From Paenibacillus tuaregi (GTDB lineage Bacteria; Bacillota; Bacilli; Paenibacillales; Paenibacillaceae), in the NCBI RefSeq assembly GCF_900086655.1, contig NZ_LT575476.1:4842292-4906291 (forward strand): a DNA stretch of 64,000 bases, given 5' to 3'. The position numbers and the translations under genes are program-made. The notes below the pieces were generated by a model. The model made no database searches. It had not been told where the DNA came from and saw only the letters and a list, made by a program, of their open reading frames with translations. Shown one piece after another: positions 34,008 through 41,359 of the stretch. Position 1 is the stretch's first letter, and each line of letters starts with the position of its first letter.

Positions 34008-34137
34008 AACTTATGAAGGTTACCTTTTCGGGCGGGTAGGGGCATTTCGGAGACAAAGGCGGACGCTCCGCTTCTTCAGAAGAATCACTCATCCTCTCCG
34101 CTGAAACCGGTTAATTCTAAAGTTCATTTTATATGTA
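34008..34137 (+). repeat. Intergenic structured repeat, type I (copy 6, internally deleted)
   Basis: The left end AAACTTATGAAGGTTACC joins almost directly to GGCATTTCGGAGACAAAGG and the GCGGACGCTCCGC hairpin, then CTCTCCGCTGAAACCGGTTAATT and the right end AAAGTTCATTTTATAT. The left arms of the second and third stems are missing. It lies upstream of the argC promoter. The rest of the 33870-34252 gap contains that promoter and the terminator at 34143. Confidence 0.75.
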
Positions 34138-34142
34138 TATGC

Positions 34143-34164
34143 AAAAAGACGCCTAACGGCGTCT
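34143..34164 (-). terminator. Terminator of the repeat-protein gene at 34253
   Basis: AGACGCC-TAAC-GGCGTCT (34147-34164) forms a tight hairpin, and the minus strand continues TTTTTGC. Confidence 0.8.
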
Positions 34165-34252
34165 AATCATCAAACAGCATAGTCGGAGATGTTACTTTCC
34201 TTATCTATAGGTTCTGGATGGTTCACCCGGTGTGGTTCACCTGGAACACCGC

Positions 34253-35368
34253 CTATTTCTTTGTCTTCTGGGAAGATGCTTCCGGAGCCTTCTTGGCTCC
34301 CCAGTCTCCGCCATTCTCGCCCTTTCCATCTCCCTTGCCCCATACGGCAGGCGAGTTGTTCACTTCCTTAGTCACTTTGTCGCTCAAGTTTGTTTTAAGC
34401 TTGTCGTATTCCGTCTGAGTGATCTTGCCTGCAGCCAGCTGCTCATCCAGCTTGGCTGTGCGGTCTTTTACCAGCAGATCGATAACCTGCTGGGCTGTCA
34501 CGTTGTGAGCGGCAGCAACGGAAGCCAGGGTAGTACCCGTGCCGGACTGCAGCTCAGTGCGCAGCTGTTCCTCGGTAACGCCCAGCAAAGCCGCGATATC
34601 CTTGAAATGACCACCGCGGTCACCATGGTCACCCTTATCAGGGAACTGGTTATTCACCAGTTCGGTGACACGCTCAGTTATTTTGGCTTTCTGAGTATCG
34701 TACTGTGCCTGAGTGATTTGACCCGCATCGAGCCTTGAATCCAGCTCCTTAACTATGCTCGAGGTCTCAAGATCAATGACGGCTTGAACCGTTACATTAT
34801 GTTCTCCCGCAATAGCCGCAAGCGTCTTACCTGACTCCAATTGAGTGCTGAGTTCATCGGCCGTCATACCAAACAGCTTGGCAAGCTCATCCTTGCTCTG
34901 CTTGAAAGGCCCACGCCCAAACCCCTTGCCTCCAAAACCTTCGCCCAGCTTCGAATCAAGCAGCTTGTCCGCCACAGCAGATGCATCAAATGTCTTGCCG
35001 CTCTTGCCTGCCAATTGGGATGACTGGTGCTCAGACTTCTCGGCTTGAAGCAGTTCTACGAGCTTCGCCTTGAGGTTCTCACGGCTGATTCCTTGGCTAC
35101 TTGCAATTTCAGCAAGGGTCTGTGTTTTGATTTTTTCCTTAAACGTGGTCTCATCCAACTTTAGATATGTTAGCAGCTGTGACTCGATTTGGCCAAAGTC
35201 TCCACGACGGTCATTAAGCTCAGATCTTGCCTTATGGTTCTGCTGGGTGGTTGTACTCGCTGCCGAAGCCGCATTGGTATGCTGAACGGCAATAACCCCT
35301 CCTCCTAAAGTCAGGGATAGTGCGAGAATACCGGCTGCCATTGTTTTTGTCGATTTTTTTGTTTTCAC
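34253..35368 (-). CDS. Secreted protein with helical LG-GKTLxxIA repeats (paralogue 1)
   Basis: A signal peptide (1-34, ending near TNAASA) is followed by repeated modules. The first type is about 33 residues with the pattern LGMT..EL...L.SGKTLA.IA...NV..Q.VIDL, seen at about 163 and 255, plus a divergent copy near 66. The second type follows each: LD.RL.AGQITQ.QYD..K..IT, a SHOCT-like helical hairpin. The C-terminus is Gly/Lys rich. No catalytic motif or wall anchor is seen. A paralogue lies at 37465 on the other side of pepF. The start is GTG 35368 behind AAAGGTGG. Function unknown; a secreted scaffold or wall-associated protein is possible. Confidence 0.8.
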   Translation of the reverse strand: MKTKKSTKTMAAGILALSLTLGGGVIAVQHTNAASAASTTTQQNHKARSELNDRRGDFGQIESQLLTYLKLDETTFKEKIKTQTLAEIASSQGISRENLKAKLVELLQAEKSEHQSSQLAGKSGKTFDASAVADKLLDSKLGEGFGGKGFGRGPFKQSKDELAKLFGMTADELSTQLESGKTLAAIAGEHNVTVQAVIDLETSSIVKELDSRLDAGQITQAQYDTQKAKITERVTELVNNQFPDKGDHGDRGGHFKDIAALLGVTEEQLRTELQSGTGTTLASVAAAHNVTAQQVIDLLVKDRTAKLDEQLAAGKITQTEYDKLKTNLSDKVTKEVNNSPAVWGKGDGKGENGGDWGAKKAPEASSQKTKK

Positions 35369-35487
35369 TGAAGTACCACCTTTCGCTTCTTAGGCTTGAA
35401 TTTCCTTACCCTGCTTATCCTACACACCTTAACTGAAACCCCGCTGAATGCTGCCTTAGCAAAGCTGAATCTGGAGTTACGGACGAC

Positions 35488-35535
35488 AAAAAGCCCGCCT
35501 GTACCGGATGAACCAGTACAAGCGGACCCTTTTAT
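35488..35535 (-). terminator. Terminator of pepF
   Basis: A long imperfect stem pairs the segment after AAAAAGCCCGCCTGTACCGG with CCAGTACAAGCGGACCC. The minus strand ends in a run of five T. Confidence 0.75.
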
Positions 35536-35623
35536 TAAGAAAACAAAATGAGTTCCATGTTAAATTTCAAAATAACTGCCTGATTACCTCAGGGTTAAAG
35601 TGTGGTGTGCCTAACCTCTGATC

Positions 35624-37318
35624 CTACAGTTTGGCATCCTCGACTTGGTTCAGCCAATTCTCGATATCATTAATGACCGAAGCCACGCTGCCGGTCTCAA
35701 ATGGTGAGATCAGGCCCGCTACCTTAACCAGCTCGGTGAACGATTTGCTTCCGCCCTCACGGCAGAGCTTCAGGTAATCGGTCCAAGCGGCCTCACGATC
35801 TTCGTTTGATCTCTTCCAGAACTGGAAGGCACAGAGCTGAGCGAGCGTGTAATCGATGTAATAGAATGGCGAATTATAAATATGCCCCTGCTTCTGCCAG
35901 AAGCCGCCCTGCTCCAGATAAGCATTGCCTTCGTAATTTTTGTGCGGCAGGTATTTCTTCTCAATCTCGCGCCAAGCCTGCTTCCGCTCAGCTGGTGTAG
36001 CATCCGGGTTGCCATATACATAGTGCTGGAATTCATCCACGGCCACTCCATAAGGGATAAAGATTAATCCAGAGGCCAAGTGATTAAATTTATATTTCTC
36101 CGTGTCCTCCTGGAAGAACAACTCCATCCAAGGCCAGGTCAGGAACTCCATACTCATGGAGTGAATCTCGCACGCCTCCAGGGTCGGGAAGCTGTACTCT
36201 GGAACCTTGTAATGCCGGCTCTCGAACACCTGGAAGGCGTGGCCAACTTCGTGGGTTAATACATCAATATCATCGGATGTACCGTTGAAATTTGAAAAAA
36301 TAAACGGAGCTTCGTACTTGCTGAAATAGGTGCAGTAGCCGCCGCTTTGTTTTCCTTTTTTGCTGACCAAATCCATAAGGTTGTTGTCCTGCATGAACTT
36401 GAAGAATTCGTGGGTCTCCGGAGAAAGCTCCTCATACATCTTGGCCCCATTCTGGACAATCCAGTCCGGATCTCCCTTCGGAACGGCATTGCCGGATGCA
36501 AAGCTAAAGTCCTCATCATAATACGTAAGCTTATCTACGCGAATTCTGGCACGCTGCCGCTCCTTCAGCTTCTGAACCGCAGGCACAATATATTCCTTCA
36601 CCTGGTCTCTAAAGTTAGCCACCATCTCCGCGTTGTAGTCCGTACGGGTCAGGCGGTCATACGCCAATTGGATGAAGTTCTCATAACCGAGCTTCTTCGC
36701 GATCCCCGTGCGAATCTTAACGAGCTCATCGTAGATACGGTCCAATTCCTCCTCATGCTCCGCCAAGAACGTATAGCGGGCTTCGGCAGCACGTTTTCTC
36801 AGACTGCGGTCTGTAGACAGCTCGAACGGACGAAGCTGTGATAGAGTTCTCTCTTCCCCTTCAAAAGGAATCTTCGCGGAGGCGATCAGCTGGCCGTACT
36901 GGGTAACCAGTTTATTTTCGGCTTGAAGATCCTGGATAATCTCCGGTTTGAAGGTCTTAAGGGTCACATCCATAATCCGGAACAGCTGGGCACCCCATTT
37001 ATCCTCAAGCTGCTGGCGGAAGGGAGAATTCACCACGGCCTTGTAGAAGTCGGTTACAAATTCCTGAATGAGAGGACCGGCTTCATCCATATAGTCCTGT
37101 TCAGCCTTGTAGAATTCATCGTTCGTATCGATAGAATGACGTACGCTTACAATAGTGACCAAGGTTTCAGTCTCACTTCGCAGCTTGTTAATCTCTTCAA
37201 AAGCTCGGTCCTGCTCTTCAAAGCTTTGGGCGGCCGAGAACTGCTGAAGCAGTCCCTTGAACTGCTGCTCAATGTCCTTGATATCCGGTCTTGTATACGG
37301 GTACTCGTTAAACTTCAT
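35624..37318 (-). CDS. pepF: M3 family oligoendopeptidase (PepF-like)
   Basis: This 564-residue cytosolic zinc metallopeptidase has HEVGHAF (HExxH) at about residue 358, with the second Glu about 25 residues on in TLEACEIHS. The rest is a long helical body typical of thimet/PepF enzymes, which cut short peptides. There is no signal peptide. The ATG at 37318 lies behind AAAGGGTG. The gene has its own terminators on both sides, so the flanking repeat-protein genes are separate units. Confidence 0.93.
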   Translation of the reverse strand: MKFNEYPYTRPDIKDIEQQFKGLLQQFSAAQSFEEQDRAFEEINKLRSETETLVTIVSVRHSIDTNDEFYKAEQDYMDEAGPLIQEFVTDFYKAVVNSPFRQQLEDKWGAQLFRIMDVTLKTFKPEIIQDLQAENKLVTQYGQLIASAKIPFEGEERTLSQLRPFELSTDRSLRKRAAEARYTFLAEHEEELDRIYDELVKIRTGIAKKLGYENFIQLAYDRLTRTDYNAEMVANFRDQVKEYIVPAVQKLKERQRARIRVDKLTYYDEDFSFASGNAVPKGDPDWIVQNGAKMYEELSPETHEFFKFMQDNNLMDLVSKKGKQSGGYCTYFSKYEAPFIFSNFNGTSDDIDVLTHEVGHAFQVFESRHYKVPEYSFPTLEACEIHSMSMEFLTWPWMELFFQEDTEKYKFNHLASGLIFIPYGVAVDEFQHYVYGNPDATPAERKQAWREIEKKYLPHKNYEGNAYLEQGGFWQKQGHIYNSPFYYIDYTLAQLCAFQFWKRSNEDREAAWTDYLKLCREGGSKSFTELVKVAGLISPFETGSVASVINDIENWLNQVEDAKL

Positions 37319-37431
37319 CTTTAATCACCCTTTGGTCAATTATTTAACAGTTATATTATACAGGTTAAATTTGGTTTAACCAACCGGGTTGAATGAAATA
37401 AACCAGCATTAACTTATAGGTAAAAACCGAC

Positions 37432-37460
37432 AAAAAAGACGCCTCTCAGGCGCCTTTTTG
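37432..37460 (-). terminator. Terminator of the repeat-protein gene at 37465
   Basis: AAGACGCCT-CTC-AGGCGCCTT forms a hairpin, with TTTTTTG following on the minus strand. Confidence 0.8.
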
Positions 37461-37464
37461 GTTC

Positions 37465-38817
37465 TTATTTCTTCTTCGGATTAGCGATTACCGCTTTTGA
37501 CTTATTATAATTCCAGTTATGGCTGTTGCCTTGATTGTCCTTGTCCTTGTCCTTCTCCTTTTCCTTATCCTGTCCCTTTTCCTTATTCTCAGCTTTCTCT
37601 CCGGCTTCTGTCCCATGCTTGTCCGCATTCTTGTTAAGCTCGGGAGCTGTAGTCACCTGCTTGGTGATCAGTTCGATGACAGCTGCCTTCAACTTGTTAT
37701 ATTCATCTTGAGTAAGTTTACCCGAGGCCAGACGCTTGTCCAGCAGGGAAATCAGATCCTTGCTCTGCAAATCAATGACCTTTTGAATGTCGACATTGTG
37801 AGCAGCAGCAATGTCCTTCAGGCTCTTGCCCGATTTCAATTCCGTGCGAAGCTCATTCTCTGTCATCCCAAACAATTTCGCCAAAGCCGTGAACTTTCCG
37901 GCATCGTCCTTCTCTTCTTGAACCATATCTTCTGCCGAAGGCAGCTTGGCGTTCACCAAATCTGTTGCCTGCTCAGTGAGCTGCGCTTTCTGAGCATCAT
38001 ACTGCTCCTGCGTAATCTCACCTGCAGCCAGCTTGGCATCCAGCGCCTTAAGTGAATCTGTCAGTTGAAGATCGATCACTGCCTGCACTTCAACCTTCTG
38101 GGCAGCAGCAATCTCGGCAAGCGTCTTGCCTCCTTTAAGCTGCTCTTCCAGCTGAACTGTTGTTAGCCCCAGCAGCTTCGCCATCGCGTCCGGATTGGAG
38201 AGGGACGACAGTGGTGAAGTCTCACCTGCCGCAGGCTGTGCCGTTGGCTGCGCATTAAGCAGCTTATCTGCTGTCGCAGCAGCAGCCAGCTTCAGCGCTT
38301 TTTCCTTCTGCTGTTCAGCCTTGGCCTTTTTAGCCTGCTCTTGCTTTAGCTTTTGCTCCAGCTTTTGCTGCTCTTTCTTGTTCAGGTTTTTCATTTTTTT
38401 TGCAGTTTCGAGCTGTTTCTGCTTCTCCAATTGCTTCTGCTTTGCCTTCTCTTTGGCAGCGGCCGCGTTCTGGTCCGCCGTGATCCAGCTAATGATCTTA
38501 GCCTTCAGATCTTCTTTGGAGATGCCCTGATCCGCTGCAATTTCAGCCAGCGTCTGGGTCTTCAGCTTCTCTTGGAGTGCGGCTGCGTCCAGCTTCAAAT
38601 ACGACAGAAGCCGCTTCTCGATACTAGCCAAGCCAGTCAGCGGGTTCGTCTGCAGCTTAGCAGAATCCTGAGTCTGGGTCTGATTCTGAGTCTCGGCTGC
38701 AGGAGTGCTGCTGTCCGCTGCCCATGCTTGTTCAGCAGCGAGCAGCCCGCCTCCAAGGGAAAGCGAGAGCGACATAAGCACGGCCGCAATTTGTTTCGTT
38801 GATGTTCTTGTTGTCAT
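37465..38817 (-). CDS. Secreted protein with helical LG-GKTLxxIA repeats (paralogue 2)
   Basis: This 450-residue paralogue of the gene at 34253 has the same signal-peptide type (SLSLGGGLLAAEQAWA), the same N-terminal LKLD..LQEKLKTQTLAEIA module and two further modules (LGLT..QLEEQLKGGKTLAEIA and FGMTENELRTELKSGKSL), each followed by LD.KLA.G.ITQ..Y. It differs by a roughly 75-residue Lys/Gln/Ala coiled coil (about 135-205) and a Lys/Glu/Asp-rich tail. The frame opens at 38835, but the ATG at 38817 after AGAGGTGG is the likely start. Function unknown. Confidence 0.8.
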   Translation of the reverse strand: MTTRTSTKQIAAVLMSLSLSLGGGLLAAEQAWAADSSTPAAETQNQTQTQDSAKLQTNPLTGLASIEKRLLSYLKLDAAALQEKLKTQTLAEIAADQGISKEDLKAKIISWITADQNAAAAKEKAKQKQLEKQKQLETAKKMKNLNKKEQQKLEQKLKQEQAKKAKAEQQKEKALKLAAAATADKLLNAQPTAQPAAGETSPLSSLSNPDAMAKLLGLTTVQLEEQLKGGKTLAEIAAAQKVEVQAVIDLQLTDSLKALDAKLAAGEITQEQYDAQKAQLTEQATDLVNAKLPSAEDMVQEEKDDAGKFTALAKLFGMTENELRTELKSGKSLKDIAAAHNVDIQKVIDLQSKDLISLLDKRLASGKLTQDEYNKLKAAVIELITKQVTTAPELNKNADKHGTEAGEKAENKEKGQDKEKEKDKDKDNQGNSHNWNYNKSKAVIANPKKK

Positions 38818-38943
38818 CTGAAGACCACCTCTCATATGGCTTGGTTGGTTACTCTTGCCATACCCTCATTATAATTGGTGTTCGACAAATTGGGGATGCC
38901 TATTTCGCCTAATTTCGACATTTTTCTTGTTTTTCTGATCAAC

Positions 38944-39834
38944 TCATTCCTCTTGTCGTTTAAACCCTTCCCCCAGAACCTCATGAGCATTCGAAATAAT
39001 CACAAATGCCGTCGGCTCCAGCTGCTGAACGAGAGTCTTCAGCCGGGTCACTTCGCTCTGTCCAACGACCACCATGAGCACAGTCCGGTCATCTCCGGTG
39101 TAACCGCCTCTCGCATTCAGCTTGGTCAGTCCGCGGTCCAGATGATTCAGCACAGCCTCGGATATTTCCTCAGTTTTCTCCGCGATGATATAAGCGACCT
39201 TGGTATAGTTGAAGCCGAGCTCCACCGCATCGATAATCTTCCCGGTGATATAGAGACCGATCAGCGCATACAGAGCCTTTTCCGGAGAAAGGACAAAGCC
39301 AGCAACAGTAATCACGGTTCCATCCAGCATGACAACACACGTAGCTAAGCTTAGTCCGCTGAACTTCTGGATGATCTGAGCCAGGGTAGAGAATCCGCCC
39401 GTTGAGCCCCGGCCCCGGAACACAATACCAAGCCCAAGACCAACTCCGATTCCCCCATATAGGGAGGAAAGAAGCGGATCATGGGTAGGTGCGGCTAACC
39501 CATCCGTCAAATACACGAATAAAGGCATGAGAATGGTGCCAAGCAGTGAACGAGCAGCGTAATTCCGGCCAAGCAGGAACCATCCGGCAAAGAACAAGGG
39601 GATGTTCAAGGCCCACTGCACATAAGCAGGCTCAATCCCAAACAAGGAGTTGACCACAACAGAAAGACCCGAGACGCCTCCTGAAGCGATATGACTGGGA
39701 AGCAGGAACATATTAAAAGCTAATGCGGTGATCAGCGATCCCACCACAATCATTGCGGTATCAATTAAATGGCGGACAGGACCACCGGTGGGAATTAAAT
39801 CATAACTTCTGCGTTTACGGCCTTTAGGGGGCAT
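38944..39834 (-). CDS. yvjA: YitT family membrane protein (DUF161/DUF2179)
   Basis: The protein has five or six helices (about 20-200) followed by a cytosolic DUF2179 domain (about 205-290) with RGGYTGDDRTVLMVVV. Family members are abundant in Firmicutes; transport or regulation is suspected but not shown. The longest frame starts at 39852, but the ATG at 39834 lies eight bases after AAGGAG and is preferred. It follows prfB across a terminator, as yvjA-type genes do in Bacillus; the symbol is by family and neighbourhood only. Confidence 0.85.
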   Translation of the reverse strand: MPPKGRKRRSYDLIPTGGPVRHLIDTAMIVVGSLITALAFNMFLLPSHIASGGVSGLSVVVNSLFGIEPAYVQWALNIPLFFAGWFLLGRNYAARSLLGTILMPLFVYLTDGLAAPTHDPLLSSLYGGIGVGLGLGIVFRGRGSTGGFSTLAQIIQKFSGLSLATCVVMLDGTVITVAGFVLSPEKALYALIGLYITGKIIDAVELGFNYTKVAYIIAEKTEEISEAVLNHLDRGLTKLNARGGYTGDDRTVLMVVVGQSEVTRLKTLVQQLEPTAFVIISNAHEVLGEGFKRQEE

Positions 39835-39873
39835 TTTTCCACTCTCCTTCATTACATCAAAGCATTAATAGGC

Positions 39874-39908
39874 AAAAAAATTCCCGCACAAGTAGGCTTG
39901 TGCAGGAA
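39874..39908 (-). terminator. Terminator of prfB
   Basis: TTCCCGCACAAG (39881-39892) pairs with CTTGTGCAGGAA (39897-39908). The minus strand continues with seven T. Confidence 0.88.
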
Positions 39909-39954
39909 AAATGAATTTTATCAATTGAATTGTGTTCCTATTCGATATGAACAA

Positions 39955-41068
39955 TTATTCAGCCTCCGTCTTGATCTGACTGCGCAGGTACCCGTCAATG
40001 AACGGGTCCAGATCACCATCCATGACTGCTCCGGTATTCCCGGTCTCCACGGAGGTCCGATGATCCTTCACCATGCTGTACGGATGGAATACGTAAGAGC
40101 GGATCTGGCTGCCCCAGGCAATATCAGACTGCTCACCGCGGATTTCATCGAGCTGCTTCTGCTGTTCCTCCAGCTTGCGCTCATACAGCTTGGAACGAAG
40201 CATGGTCATGGCCTTCTCCCGGTTCTTGATCTGGGAGCGCTCATTCTGGCACGTGACTACCACACCCGTCGGGATGTGCGTAATCCGGACAGCAGAGTCG
40301 GTGGTGTTAATGTGCTGTCCCCCCGCACCGCTGGCACGATAGGTGTCAATCTTCAGATCCTCGGTGCGGATCTCCACATCAACATCCTCCGTAATCTCCG
40401 GTACAACGTCACAGGATACGAAAGAGGTGTGCCGCCGACCTGACGAGTCGAACGGGGAAATCCGGACCAGCCGGTGAACCCCCTTCTCGGCCTTGAGATA
40501 TCCATAGGCGTTGTATCCCTTGATCAGCAGCGTCACGCTCTTGATCCCGGCCTCATCCCCCGGAAGGTAGTCCATAACTTCAACCTTGAAGCCACGCTTC
40601 TCGGCCCAGCGGGTGTACATCCGCAGCAGCATTTGCCCCCAATCCTGTGACTCGGTGCCGCCTGCACCCGGATGAAGCTCCAAAATAGCGTTAAGCTTGT
40701 CATAAGGCTCACTCAGCAGAAGCTGCAGCTCAAACTCTTCAAGCCGCTTCAATAAAGATTCCACAGAACCAGCCGCTTCGGCAAGAAGGGACTCGTCATT
40801 CTCCTCTTCCGCCAGTTCAATCATGAGTACGATATCATCGTGCTCTGACTGAAGCTTCTCGTATTGGTCAACCGAAGATTTGATCGCATTCAGGTCTGCG
40901 ATAACTTTTTGAGCGGCCTCGTTATCATCCCAGAAGTCGGGTGCGGCCATTTTCTCCTCAAAGTTCGCAATCATCTCCTGCTTCAGATCTAAGTCAAAGA
41001 GACCCCCTAAGGTTGGTTAATTTCTTTGCAATTTCACGCAGATCCTGCTTCACATTTGGATCGATCAT
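39955..41068 (-). CDS. prfB: Peptide chain release factor 2, with programmed +1 frameshift
   Basis: RF2 ends translation at UGA and UAA. The product is about 370 residues once the frameshift is counted. The first frame runs from ATG 41068 (behind AGAGGTG) for 24 codons to an in-frame TGA at 40996-40994. Reading resumes in the +1 frame from GAC at 40995 to the stop at 39955. The stop-recognition tripeptide SPF (in RISPFDSSG) and the GGQ motif (in SGAGGQHINTTDS) are present. Gene callers that ignore the shift start at the internal ATG 40974 and lose the N-terminus. Confidence 0.96.
40994..41008 (-). promoter_or_regulatory. prfB +1 frameshift site
   Basis: On the minus strand the site reads AGGGGGTCTCTTTGAC: an internal Shine-Dalgarno (AGGGGG), the slippery CTT and the in-frame TGA followed by C. 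This is the classic autoregulatory signal: low RF2 gives slow termination and more shifting. Confidence 0.95.
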
Positions 41069-41104
41069 GCTAATTCGTCACCTCTTCTACTTGTTATACA
41101 GACT

Positions 41105-41250
41105 GAACTTATGAAATGGATACGGAGGGCAAGTGCCTAAAGAGCCCCTGCGATCGCTGCTGCTCTGGAACTTCAAAAATACCGCAGGAACGAAGGAAGA
41201 GGTCCCATCATAAAGGCGACCCCGTTCGCTTCTCCAGATCTATAGGATCG
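41105..41250 (+). repeat. Intergenic structured repeat, divergent (copy 7)
   Basis: This copy lies between prfB and secA. The left end CTGAACTTATGAAATGG matches other copies. An inner stem can be drawn between CTGGAACTTC and GAAGAGGTCC. A GCGA-CCCCGT-TCGC hairpin is followed by TTCTCCAGAT, in the place of GCGGACGCTCCGC-TTCTTCAGAA. The right end is not recognisable. It is the most diverged member and the call rests on layout more than identity. Confidence 0.5.
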
Positions 41251-41359
41251 ACAGCCATCCAGGCATGCCCGACCACGCATTGTGCCCATGATGTACAGGC
41301 CTCCTGCTTCTCCTTGCCCGTTCTACCCTTCGTTCAGCCTATATACAAACCGCCGTAAC

